Shown: positions 24,763 through 33,026, counted from the first letter of the stretch. The stretch is 46,680 nucleotides of DNA from Betaproteobacteria bacterium (GCA_947467315.1 CANIID010000005.1:1-46680), one strand, 5' to 3'. Translations and numbers: made by a program. Notes: generated by a model not told the origin, from the letters alone.

Positions 24763-25323
24763 TTATTTGCCCTTGGCGACGTTGCCCACCAGCGCGGCCA
24801 GTGCGATGCCCTGCACCAGGCGGATGGGTTTTTCGGCGACAAACTCGCGCGCTTGTGGTGTAAAGTCACCGGCGCTGATGCAGATGGCGTTGTGCGCGTC
24901 TTCGCCGGCGATGGCTTTGGCGAGCTCTTCCAGCGGCCCGATGCCGAGTTGTTTGACTTTCCAGCGGCGGCATTGCAACAGCGTCGTGCGGCCTTGTTTG
25001 GTGAGGACGAAATCGAAGGCGGGTTTATTGGCTGGCGCCACGTCATAGGCATTACGGCGGTACGCGGCCGTCACGACGACGCTGAATTGCTCCCAAGACA
25101 TGTCACGCAAGGCTTGCAGCCGTTCATCGACTTTGCCAGGCGACACGGTGCGGAGTTGGCGATAGAACACGTACAGCGCGATGGCAAAAAACGGCAGCGC
25201 CACGAACGGTGCCACCGGCGGAAACGCCAGTTGCGCGATGCCGAATAGACCCACGCCGACCAAGGCGGAAATCCACCACGGTTGTTCGAGCAGGATGGAA
25301 AAGAGCGTGCGGGGTTGTGCCAT
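24763..25323 (-). CDS. Membrane-anchored Mrr/restriction-endonuclease-like protein
   Basis: A 186-residue protein. Two N-terminal hydrophobic segments (WWISALVGVGLFGIAQLAF, VAPFVALPFFAIALYVFY) precede a cytoplasmic Mrr-like PD-(D/E)XK domain: MSWEQFSVVVTAAYRRNAYDVAP, FDFVLTKQGRTTLLQCRRWK, and GIGPLEELAKAIAGEDAHNAICISAGDFTPQAREFV. The usual Q-C-K lysine is here arginine (QCRRWK), so nuclease activity is doubtful. ATG 25323 is preferred (AAGG 7 nt upstream) over the track start at 25371. It is divergent from a CoA-transferase gene. Probably DNA quality control or signalling; function not established. Confidence 0.75.
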   Translation of the reverse strand: MAQPRTLFSILLEQPWWISALVGVGLFGIAQLAFPPVAPFVALPFFAIALYVFYRQLRTVSPGKVDERLQALRDMSWEQFSVVVTAAYRRNAYDVAPANKPAFDFVLTKQGRTTLLQCRRWKVKQLGIGPLEELAKAIAGEDAHNAICISAGDFTPQAREFVAEKPIRLVQGIALAALVGNVAKGK

Positions 25324-25415
25324 GTGCGTGCCTTGTAGCGAGGAGCGACATTGTAGTGGTTCGCTTCCCATTGTGTAAGCTGTCCCTTACACTGGGTTGC
25401 TGAATGGAGAGAAAC

Positions 25416-26618
25416 GTGACGGAAGTGAACAAAGGCCCGTTGGCCGGTATCAAAGTAATCGAGCTGGGCACGCTGATCGCGGGGCCATTCTGCGCGCGCA
25501 TGCTCGCCGAGTTCGGCGCGGAGGTGATCAAGGTTGAGTCGCCTGACGGCGGCGACCAGTTGCGGCAGTGGCGCAAAATGTATGAGGGCACGTCGCTGTG
25601 GTGGTATGTGCAGGCGCGCAACAAAAAATCGGTGACAGTGAATCTGCGCGAGTCCGAAGGGCAAGAAATCGTGCGCGCCCTCGCGCGCGACGCCGATATC
25701 GTGGTGGAGAATTTCCGCCCTGGGCAACTCGAAAAATGGAACATCGGCTGGGAGCAACTCGCCGCGATCAACCCGAAACTCATCATGGTGCGCTTGTCGG
25801 GCTACGGGCAGGACGGGCCGTACCGCGACCGCCCCGGCTTTGGCGTGGTGGCCGAGGCGATGAGCGGCATGCGTTATGTGACGGGTTACCCGGAGCAGCC
25901 GCCGGTGCGCATGGGGATTTCCATCGGTGACGGCATTGCCGCTTTGCACGGCGTGATCGGCGCGATGATGGCGCTGCATCACCGCACCGCCAACGGCGGC
26001 AAAGGACAGATCGTCGATGTGGCACTGTATGAATCGGTGTTCAATATGATGGAGAGTTTCATTCCGGAGTTTGATGTGCTGGGCTACAAGCGCGAGCGCG
26101 CGGGCAACGCGCTGCCGGGCATCACGCCGTCGAACACCTACGCCACGCGCGACGGCAAGTACGTGATCATCGGCGCGAATAACGACGCCATTTTCAAGCG
26201 CATGATGCTTTGCGCCGGGCGGCCTGACCTTGCCCATGATGCAACACTAGCCACCAACAATGGCCGCGTGCCGCGCACGGCGGAACTCGACCAAGCCATC
26301 GGCGATTGGACCCGTCAACACGATATGGCCGATGTGTTGAGCGCGCTGGAGGCTGCGGAAATTCCCTCGGGACGTGTGTATGACCCGGAAGACATCCTCA
26401 ACGACCCGCACTACAAGGCGCGCAGAATGATCGAGCAGTGGAAGCTGCCCGACGGCAAGCCGATGCGCATTCCGGCGGTAACGCCGAAGTTGACGGAGAC
26501 GCCCGGCGGCACGCGCTGGCTGGGGCCGAAGCTGGGTGAGCATACGGCGGAGGTGTTGTCCGCGCTCGGTTATAGTGAGGCAAGGCAGACGGAACTACGC
26601 AGCAAAGGTGTAATTTAG
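25416..26618 (+). CDS. CaiB/BaiF family (class III) CoA-transferase
   Basis: A ~400-residue class III CoA-transferase. Typical elements: GPLAGIKVIELGTLIAGPFCARMLAEFGAEVIKVESPDGGDQLRQW, RNKKSVTVNLRESEGQEIVRAL, VRLSGYGQDGPYRDRPGFGVVAEAMSG, and RMGISIGDGIAALHGVIGAMMAL with the probable catalytic Asp (IGDG). The track start ATG 25404 contains the GGAGAG ribosome binding site of the better start GTG 25416. It is only moderately similar to the other CoA-transferase at 18833, so probably of different specificity. It is followed by a Bug receptor gene across a dispersed AT-rich repeat. Confidence 0.92.
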   Translation: MTEVNKGPLAGIKVIELGTLIAGPFCARMLAEFGAEVIKVESPDGGDQLRQWRKMYEGTSLWWYVQARNKKSVTVNLRESEGQEIVRALARDADIVVENFRPGQLEKWNIGWEQLAAINPKLIMVRLSGYGQDGPYRDRPGFGVVAEAMSGMRYVTGYPEQPPVRMGISIGDGIAALHGVIGAMMALHHRTANGGKGQIVDVALYESVFNMMESFIPEFDVLGYKRERAGNALPGITPSNTYATRDGKYVIIGANNDAIFKRMMLCAGRPDLAHDATLATNNGRVPRTAELDQAIGDWTRQHDMADVLSALEAAEIPSGRVYDPEDILNDPHYKARRMIEQWKLPDGKPMRIPAVTPKLTETPGGTRWLGPKLGEHTAEVLSALGYSEARQTELRSKGVI

Positions 26619-26634
26619 GTGGTGTTGTTTTGGT

Positions 26635-26663
26635 GGTAAGTATATGTTTTTATTTGGTTATTT
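26635..26663 (+). repeat. Dispersed AT-rich element, copy f
   Basis: GGTAAGTATATGTTTTTATT, continuing TGGTTATTT, between the CoA-transferase and Bug genes. It creates a spurious upstream ATG (26644) for the Bug ORF. Confidence 0.65.
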
Positions 26664-26691
26664 ATGTTCCGCCAATTCAGGGGGTTCTGCC

Positions 26692-27672
26692 ATGGGTCAC
26701 GCACGGGTAATCGCGCTTCTGAGCTTCGCTGTGATCGGGATCGTGCAGGCGGTGCCCGCCTGCGCCCAAGCGTATCCGACACGTCCGATACGCATGGTCG
26801 TAGGTTTTCCGCCGGGCGGCTTTACCGACATTCTGGCGCGTCAGGTTAGTGACCGGCTGACCCCGGTGATGGGTCAGCAGATCGTGGTCGATAATCGCGG
26901 CGGGCAGGCCGGCATTATCGGCGCGGACATCGTGGCGAAATCCAAGCCCGATGGCTACACCTTGCTGATGGGGCACAACAACTCCAATGCCGTGGCGCCC
27001 TCGCTGTATGCCAAGCTGCCCTACGATGTACGCAAGGATTTTGTGCCGATTGCGCTGAGCGGTTCGGTGGCGACGGTGCTGGTGGTTCATCCGTCGGTGC
27101 CCGCGAAAACGATGAAAGAATTCATCGCCGTGGTCGCGAGCACCAAAGGGCAATTTCGCGTGGCGTCGGCTGGGGTCGGCAGCACGCAACATCTGGCGAT
27201 TGAGCGTTTTAAACTCGCCACCGGCACGCAGTTGATTCATGTGCCCTACAAAGGCAGCGCGCCGGCGGCGATTGATTTGATCGGTGGCCACGTCGATGCC
27301 AACTTTGACGCGATTGGCGTGGTGTTGCCCTATATTCGCTCCGGCAAGCTGCGCGCGCTCGGCGTGGGCACGATGGAGCGCGTGCCGCAAATGCTGGAAC
27401 TACCTACCATGCACGAACAGGGTCTTGCCAATTTCGAGAGCGGTTCCTGGTTTGGGGTGTTCGCGCCCGCCGGTACGCCCGGCGCGATCATTGAGCGTTG
27501 GTCCACCGCGCTGCGCACGCTGCAGGCTCAACCGGAATTCGCCGAGCGCATCGTGGCGCTGGGCGGTCAACTCGCCAAGCCGAACTCGCCGGCGGAATTT
27601 GTCGCCTATATAGATCGCGAAATCGAACGTTGGGGAAAGATCATTCGCGCCGCGAATGTGCGGCTGGATTGA
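26692..27672 (+). CDS. Bug/TctC-family solute receptor
   Basis: A 326-residue periplasmic receptor, fifth of its family in the window. ATG 26692 follows GGGGG and starts a signal peptide (MGHARVIALLSFAVIGIVQAVPACAQ); the track start at 26644 is inside an AT-rich repeat. Domain: YPTRPIRMVVGFPPGGFTDILARQV, IVVDNRGGQAGIIGADIVAKSKPDGYTLLMG, VGTMERVPQMLELPTMHEQG. The GFPPGG-F-T-D loop is typical for carboxylate receptors. It sits next to a CoA-transferase, suggesting uptake and CoA activation of the same acid. Convergent with the AhpD-like selenoprotein gene across REP elements. Confidence 0.9.
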   Translation: MGHARVIALLSFAVIGIVQAVPACAQAYPTRPIRMVVGFPPGGFTDILARQVSDRLTPVMGQQIVVDNRGGQAGIIGADIVAKSKPDGYTLLMGHNNSNAVAPSLYAKLPYDVRKDFVPIALSGSVATVLVVHPSVPAKTMKEFIAVVASTKGQFRVASAGVGSTQHLAIERFKLATGTQLIHVPYKGSAPAAIDLIGGHVDANFDAIGVVLPYIRSGKLRALGVGTMERVPQMLELPTMHEQGLANFESGSWFGVFAPAGTPGAIIERWSTALRTLQAQPEFAERIVALGGQLAKPNSPAEFVAYIDREIERWGKIIRAANVRLD

Positions 27673-27674
27673 AC

Positions 27675-27757
27675 GTAGGTCGGAACGCGTAGCGGTTCCG
27701 TCACCCTTGTTGTCACACCGCGACCGCCTGTCGGAATCGCTGCGCGTTCCGACCTAC
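27675..27757. repeat. Pair of REP-like palindromes in inverted orientation
   Basis: GTAGGTCGGAACGCGTAGCG, continuing GTTCCGTCAC, then about 25 bases later the opposite orientation, ending GCGTTCCGACCTAC. This arrangement resembles a BIME between convergent genes. The TAG stop codon of the AhpD-like selenoprotein (27754-27756) is the TAG of the terminal GTAGGTC. Confidence 0.78.
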
Positions 27758-28383
27758 TGCTGGCAAATGCGGCAGGCGTAATCCACCAGCGCCTGGGCGG
27801 TCACGCCGACGGCCTTGTGCTGCCGGCGGTTGTATTCTTCCGGCTCAAGCTCGGTACGGAAGGAGTCGTTCAGCCGGTTGATCATGTTGAACAGACCGCA
27901 CATCATTGATACTTCCACAATTTCAGCGTCGTTGCAGTGTTTGCGTAGCTCGTTCCATGCGCCATCATCAAACTTGGCGGTGTTGAGTGTCATGGCTTCC
28001 GACCATGCCATCACGGCTTTTTCTTTGTCGGAAAACAGCGGGCTGGCGAGATAATCTTTCGCTTGCAGCGCGTCGAATTCCGCGTCGGTTAATCCCAGTG
28101 CTTGACCAAGCACTCGATTGTGTTGTGTTCAATAATTGCAGTTATTGACGGTGGAGGTTTTCAGGCACGACAGGTTGCGCAGGCGTACGTCGGACACGGC
28201 GCCCGCCGTGGGTTGGCGCACTGCGGCCACCAGCGGCAGAAACCAGCGCGCAACCATGGGACTGTGCGACAAAATGCGTTGCAGATTGGCGGTACGGCCC
28301 AGCATGATGTTGCTGGCGTCGAACAGGTCTTTGGTGGGGCCGGTGGCTTCAGAGTCGGTGATGCCGCGCAGGCGTTGGGTCAT
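27754..28383 (-). CDS. AhpD-like/carboxymuconolactone decarboxylase family selenoprotein (CxxU)
   Basis: The ORF track shows two pieces (28129-28383 and 27754-28113) in the same frame, separated by a single TGA at 28129-28131. Reading it as selenocysteine gives one 209-residue protein with the redox motif NNC-N-Y-U-TQHNRVLG (Cys82, Sec85, His88), where the family normally has C-x-x-C-x(2-3)-H. Upstream: MTQRLRGITDSEATGPTKDLFDASNIMLGRTANLQRILSHSPMVARWF; downstream: LGLTDAEFDAL, EKAVMAWSEAMT, EIVEVSMMCGLFNMINRLND. These are typical of the CMD/AhpD fold. AhpD-like proteins act as disulfide reductases or peroxidase partners. A second C-x-x-C (CRIC) sits at the C-terminus. Sec decoding is inferred from motif, frame and hairpin. 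Confidence 0.87.
28097..28114 (-). promoter_or_regulatory. Putative bacterial SECIS hairpin of the AhpD-like gene
   Basis: Fourteen nt after the TGA the message reads AGTGCTT-GGTC-AAGCACT: a perfect 7-bp stem with loop GGUC, 21 nt between UGA and loop. The GGUC loop is like that of the E. coli fdhF SECIS. Its position and loop meet the usual SelB-dependent requirements. Confidence 0.74.
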
Positions 28384-28503
28384 GATGGCTTTCCGGGTGG
28401 ATTGATTGTCGCGGGATTATAGCTTTTTGCCGCTGCTGCTCTTTTCACCGTATGGCGGGTGCGCTAAGATGGCTTAAAGCAAATCGGATGGGGGTGTAAC
28501 TTC

Positions 28504-28962
28504 ATGATTATCCGGGACATACTCAATCTCAAGGGCAACGCCATTTTCAATATTGCACCCGACAGTCGCGTGGCGGATGCGGTGTCGGTGATGGTGCAAA
28601 ACGATATCGGTTCGCTGGTGGTGATGGCGGACGGAAAAATGGCCGGCATGTTGACCTTTCGCGAAGTCTTAAAAGGGCTGGATGCGAAGCGCGGCAATTT
28701 GGGCGAGCTGCCGGTGAGTGAGGTGATGGTGCGTGATCCGGTGACCTGCACGCCCGAAGATACCTCCGAGACGTTGCGCGAAGTGATGACGCAACAACAT
28801 GTGCGCTACGTGCCGGTCATGGATGGCGCCAACCTGCTGGGTGTGATTTCATTTCACGACATCGCCAAAGCCGCCATCAAGGAGGCCAGTTTTGAGAACC
28901 GCCTGCTCAAGCGCTACATCAAAAATTGGCCCGAAGGCGAGGAGCCCGCGGCAGGGCGCTAA
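28504..28962 (+). CDS. CBS-domain pair protein
   Basis: A 152-residue protein made almost entirely of two CBS motifs: MIIRDILNLKGNAIFNIAPDSRVADAVSVMVQNDIGSLVVMADGKMAGMLTFREVLKGL, and VSEVMVRDPVTCTPEDTSETLREVMTQQHVRYVPVMDGANLLGVISFHDIAKAAI. CBS pairs bind adenine nucleotides or S-adenosyl ligands and act as cytoplasmic regulatory modules. No attached enzyme domain is present, so its partner is unknown. A GGGGTGTAAC ribosome binding site precedes the ATG. It is monocistronic and precedes the PilZ-like pair in the same direction. Confidence 0.9.
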   Translation: MIIRDILNLKGNAIFNIAPDSRVADAVSVMVQNDIGSLVVMADGKMAGMLTFREVLKGLDAKRGNLGELPVSEVMVRDPVTCTPEDTSETLREVMTQQHVRYVPVMDGANLLGVISFHDIAKAAIKEASFENRLLKRYIKNWPEGEEPAAGR

Positions 28963-29072
28963 GCGCTATGCGCAGATTCTAATATGGGTGCTGCGCAGCA
29001 CAAAAAATGTCATACTAACAACGGTTTAGCCGTAGACGCGATGAGAAGACTGGCGGCAAAGTGGGAGGCGAA

Positions 29073-30613
29073 ATGCTGAGTTGGCTGAAAGGTGACAAGG
29101 TCGATCATCCGCTGGCGGACGCCAAGCAGGCGAAGAAGGTTATTGATGCGTTTCCGGCCAATGATCCCTGGCAAACGCTGGAAGACGCGAATTATTGGCT
29201 GGAGTCCATCAACGAGACCGCAGCGTTCAAACTCGAGCAGCGCTTTGAGCTGATAGACCAACTGGATGTCGCGACGCGTAAGGCGCAGGAAACGCTGCTC
29301 AATACCTACAATGTATTAAGTGAGCAGGACAAAGTTCAGGAACGGCGGATCTGGAAAACGGTGACTGACTTCTGGCGGGTCATCGCCGCCGGTTACCTGG
29401 CCTGCGTGGTGCAGGCGCAGGAAGGCAAGGGGGTTCCCAGCGCCATGAAGCAGCAGTTGCCGGTGATTGCCGCGCGCGGCTTGCGGGCGTTACGGCATCA
29501 GATGAAATGGGTGCTGATGCGTTACGCCATGGTACGTCCGGAGATATGGTCGGAAATTGGGCGTTGTGTTGCGTTCGCCGAAGCGGGGGAGTTTTCAGAC
29601 AAACCGGTGGATATGTATCCTGCGGCGGGCTCCAGCTCGATAGGTTACGAGTTTCTGCGCGTGATGATGTTGTGGGCCTCATCCCCGAGCGGCTTGTCGC
29701 CGGCCGAGCAGGATGTAGCCGAGCGCATTATTGTGTATCTCACGGTAAAGTTTCGCTTCGGCTTGAAGCAGTGGGACGACTGTGATTACTGCTTTGATCT
29801 GGACGGACAGCGGCCGCCGCTGCGTCTGGCGCCCGCCATGCCGGTCAGCCCGGAGACGCGGTTTTTTGATGCCAAGGAAGCGCGCCAGGCGGCGAAGGCC
29901 ATGCTTTCACAGGTGGCGGCCACCGGCTACTGCCTGCGGGTGTGGAACTGGGGGCAGGTGTGGAGGCCGTCAGGGTGGCCAAGGTGTTAAAGCATATGCT
30001 GTTTAACTGGGCGAAAGAGATGCCCCTGCGTGCGTCGCCGCGGCGCAAGACCGCGATTATGCTGCATGTGGTGCATGGGTTTCAAAGCGTGCAGGGGGCG
30101 GTTGCGCCGGAGCTCAGCGAAGGGCTCGATTTTTCCGATGCTTTGGCGTACGACACCTGGGTGGCAGAGGATGTCAGTGCCGGTGGGTACGGCATCATCG
30201 TGCCGGCCGGGAAGGGCGAGTGGTTGAAAGTGGGCGTGCTGGTGGGCGTGCGCTCGGAGACTGAATCGCTGTGGAGCGTAGGCATCGTGCGCCGCGTGAA
30301 AAGCGATGAGCATCGCCAATACCGCATTGGCATTCAACTGCTGTCCCGGTCGGCGATGCTGGTCTATCTGCGTACCCTCGTCGCAATGGAACGCAGCGGC
30401 AAACGTCAAACCGCAATTCTGCTCAGTTCGCAGCCGTCGCCGAACGGCAGCCTGCATGTCATTGCGCGCAAGGAATTGCTGGATGGTCATGATGCACTGG
30501 AAGCCATGTTCGGCAATCCGCCATCCACTATCATGCTGGAACCGCAGGGCGTGGTTGAAACGGGGGATGATTTCGACTGGTTGCGTTACAGGCTTTCTAC
30601 GCCGATAGCGTAG
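29073..30613 (+). pseudogene. PilZ-like c-di-GMP-binding protein, split by a frameshift near 29940
   Basis: Two overlapping ORFs (29061-29990 and 29942-30613) together match the intact neighbour at 30709-32211 from end to end. The first ends in a short out-of-frame tail (WNWGQVWRPSGWPRC) and the second resumes with VELGAGVEAVRVAKVLKHMLFNWAKEMPL, aligning to IDLGPSENRDQMEDTLMHLAFNWEKELPV. One base appears to be missing around 29930-29942. The real start is ATG 29073, after GGAGGCG. The C-terminal part has PilZ-like features: R-x-x-x-R in RASPRRK and D-x-S-x-x-G in EDVSAGGYG, so it may bind c-di-GMP. Sequencing error, genuine pseudogene or recoding cannot be separated here. Confidence 0.7.
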
Positions 30614-30708
30614 TCTTGCGCGTTGCGGTTGTGCCGGTATGGCGCAAGATGACAAAAGCAGTATCTTGAATGATTGTGCGGCGTCAGTCCGCGATCGGAG
30701 GCGGTGTG

Positions 30709-32211
30709 TTGAAGCAGCTGGATGGTAACGATAAAGTAGATCACCCCATGGCGGACCCCGCGCGGGCCCAGGAAATTATCGCGTCGTTCTCCGGCGATGA
30801 TGCCACTCAGGCCACGCAAGAGGCAACGCACTGGCTTGCTTCACTCAGCGAGACCGAGGGGTTTGTGCTGGCGTCGCGTTACGCGTTGATCGACAGTGTC
30901 GACGCGCCGCTCAAACGCCATATGCAGCGCCTGCTGGAGCAATACCTGGCGTTGAAGCCGCAGTCCAAGTTCGAGGAAAATAACCTGTGGAAGGCGGCAA
31001 CGGATTTTTGGAGGGGGCTGGGCGATGCGTACGTGGTGTGCGTGGCGCAAGCTGAAGCCGATACGAGCGTTGCCACTGCCTTTCGCCCGTTGCTGCCGGC
31101 ACTGATCGCGCGTGCATTGCGTGCGCACATGCTGCAAATCAAGTGGATACTGATGCGCTACGGTTATGTGAGCGATCGTTGCTGGCACACTATTGCCCGT
31201 CTCTATAATCATGCGGAGCGTGCCGGGTTTCTTGACGAGGTGGTGGATATCTATGGCGGTGCGCATGGCCGCGGCACGGTGCGGCAGGAGTTTCTGCGCG
31301 CGTTAATGCTGGGGGTGTCGTCCACCGGCGGGCTGTCGCCGGTCAAGCAAAATATCGCTGAGCGCGCCATTGCACACTTTTCGGGGGCGTTCGTGTCGGG
31401 CAAGCGTGCCGCCTCGGGACATAATTTTCTGTTCGATCTGAGCGGCGGCGAATCTCCAGCCCGCGCGCTGGTGGCGCCGCCGGAGGGCGCACGGCTGTTT
31501 TATTTTGGCGCCGGTGCCGCGCTGGAGGGCGTGCAAAAAATCATCGATGCCATGAGTGCAAAGGGGGCGTTGATGTCCGATATCGATCTCGGGCCCAGCG
31601 AAAACCGCGATCAAATGGAAGACACGCTGATGCACCTGGCCTTTAATTGGGAGAAGGAGTTGCCGGTGCGCGATTCCGAGCGTCGCAAAGTGGCGTCGGC
31701 CTTGCAAATTACGCAGGGCTTTGATGGCGTGCTGTCGCTGGGCAGTCACGTCGTTCAGGAAACCTGGGTAGTCGAAAACGCCAGCGCCGAAGGCTACGGC
31801 GTGATTGTGCCGGAGCGTCGCAGTGAGTGGCTGCAGGTTGGCGTATTGATCGGCATGCTGCCGGAAGTCCACTTGGCCACGTGGGGTGCCGGCGTGGTGC
31901 GTCGCGTGGAGTCCGACGCGCGCGGGCAGCGTCATGTGGGCATACAAGTCATTAGCCGTGCAGTGGTGCCTGCGACGATGGTCGCGCAGTCCGGCACGGG
32001 CGCGTCCGCCGCGCCGCATAAAGTGGTACTGCTGGACGCCGAGCCCTCGACCAGCGGTTACTTGCTGGCGTTGCTGCGCCCGGAAACCTTTACGTTGCGG
32101 GATGAGCTGGTGGTGACACGCATTGCGGATGGCGTGACGTTTAATGTGATGCCGTCCGGCCTGGTGGAGGCCGGCCCGGATTTCGATCGCGTGCGATTTA
32201 AAGTGGTGTAG
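30709..32211 (+). CDS. PilZ-like c-di-GMP-binding protein, intact paralogue
   Basis: About 500 residues, a tandem paralogue of the preceding frameshifted gene (both begin with a LxGxDKVDHPxADxxxA motif). TTG 30709 lies 7 nt after GGAGG and aligns with the start of the paralogue; the track start (30670) is less likely. The first ~300 residues are helical and of unknown function. The C-terminus carries PilZ-type signatures: RDSERRK (R-x-x-x-R) and ENASAEGYG (N-x-S-x-x-G), then a beta-rich segment (WLQVGVLIGML, GVVRRVESD, HVGIQVISR). It probably senses c-di-GMP in the cytoplasm. The assignment rests on motifs and is moderately certain. Confidence 0.75.
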   Translation: MKQLDGNDKVDHPMADPARAQEIIASFSGDDATQATQEATHWLASLSETEGFVLASRYALIDSVDAPLKRHMQRLLEQYLALKPQSKFEENNLWKAATDFWRGLGDAYVVCVAQAEADTSVATAFRPLLPALIARALRAHMLQIKWILMRYGYVSDRCWHTIARLYNHAERAGFLDEVVDIYGGAHGRGTVRQEFLRALMLGVSSTGGLSPVKQNIAERAIAHFSGAFVSGKRAASGHNFLFDLSGGESPARALVAPPEGARLFYFGAGAALEGVQKIIDAMSAKGALMSDIDLGPSENRDQMEDTLMHLAFNWEKELPVRDSERRKVASALQITQGFDGVLSLGSHVVQETWVVENASAEGYGVIVPERRSEWLQVGVLIGMLPEVHLATWGAGVVRRVESDARGQRHVGIQVISRAVVPATMVAQSGTGASAAPHKVVLLDAEPSTSGYLLALLRPETFTLRDELVVTRIADGVTFNVMPSGLVEAGPDFDRVRFKVV

Positions 32212-32238
32212 CGCCTGCCGGTTCGCGGCGTGGCGTTG

Positions 32239-32922
32239 CTACGCCTGTGGTACGGAAGTCAGTGCAGACGTAAGCCAGGTGCCGATGTCGCGCACTTCTT
32301 CCAGGCACACTGAGTGCGGCATCGGGTACTCGCGCCACTGAACGGCATAGCCGGCTTTCACCAGCACGTCGTTTGAATTTTTCCCCATCGCGTACGGGAC
32401 CACGGGGTCTTGTGTGCCGTGCGCAATGAGCACCGGTGTCTTCGCATTGGCGGGTGCTGCTTCAGCGGCAAAGCTGTCGGCGCACGGCAGGTAGCACGAC
32501 AGCGCCATCACCCCGGCGAGTTTGTCCGGATAGCGCAATGCGGTTTGCAGGGCGATTGCGCCGCCTTGGGAAAATCCAGCTAATACTATGTTTTTGCTGA
32601 GTATTTTTCTTTCGACCTCGCGCGCGATGAGCTGCCCGATTTCTGCCTGTGATTTGCGCACGCCTTTTTCATCGGCGCGCTTGGTGCCGCTTTCAAGATC
32701 GCCGGGCGACACGTCATACCACGCGCGCATCACATAGCCGTTGTTGATCGTGACGGGGATCGCGGGCGCATGCGGAAAAATAAAGCGGATCGACGGCGCG
32801 CCGCTCAAATCCAGTTCGTTGACGATAGGTACGAAATCATTGCCGTCGGCACCGAGGCCGTGCATCCAGATCACGGCCGCGGTGGGGTTAGGGCCGGTTT
32901 CGAGTTCGATGGTTTCTAGCAT
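32239..32922 (-). CDS. Carboxylesterase/phospholipase-like alpha/beta hydrolase
   Basis: A 227-residue cytoplasmic serine hydrolase of the phospholipase/carboxylesterase (acyl-protein thioesterase-like) family. Landmarks: VIWMHGLGADGNDF oxyanion loop, the nucleophile elbow GFSQGGAIAL, VLIAHGTQDPVVPY with the catalytic Asp, and EYPMPHSVCLEE with the catalytic His. A short internal stretch (KILSKNIVLA) uses rare AT-rich codons (AGA, ATA, GTA, TTA) and resembles the dispersed AT-rich element. It is upstream of mog across a GTGAGGCGT-type repeat. Confidence 0.92.
   Translation of the reverse strand: MLETIELETGPNPTAAVIWMHGLGADGNDFVPIVNELDLSGAPSIRFIFPHAPAIPVTINNGYVMRAWYDVSPGDLESGTKRADEKGVRKSQAEIGQLIAREVERKILSKNIVLAGFSQGGAIALQTALRYPDKLAGVMALSCYLPCADSFAAEAAPANAKTPVLIAHGTQDPVVPYAMGKNSNDVLVKAGYAVQWREYPMPHSVCLEEVRDIGTWLTSALTSVPQA
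32578..32609 (+). repeat. Degenerate, intragenic copy of the AT-rich element (copy g)
   Basis: CTAATACTATGTTTTTGCTG, continuing AGTATTTTTCTT, inside the esterase gene. It keeps TACTATGTTTTTnnTG and stands out in codon use from its flanks. Possibly chance. Confidence 0.35.
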
Positions 32923-32923
32923 G

Positions 32924-33026
32924 GTGTGAGGCGTTAGGTGTGAGGGGGGAGGGGTGAGGCGTGTGGGATAAGGCGTTCATCGCGAAGCCGCTGGGTTTTT
33001 ACACCGCACGCCTTACGCTTCACGCC
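32924..33026. repeat. Intergenic GTGAGGCGT-type low-complexity inverted repeat
   Basis: Between esterase and mog: GTGTGAGGCGTTAGGTGTGA and GTGAGGCGTGTGGGATAAGG on one side, CGCACGCCTTACGCTTCACG followed by CCTCAC on the other. Imperfect tandem GTGAGGCGT units are followed by their inverted complement, able to form a long hairpin. Confidence 0.55.

Noticed and set aside
27754-28383. AhpD-like locus as a nonsense-mutated pseudogene or two genes
   Set aside because: The TGA replaces the motif cysteine exactly, both halves are conserved-looking, and a hairpin with a GGUC loop follows; the 28113 ORF has no ribosome binding site.
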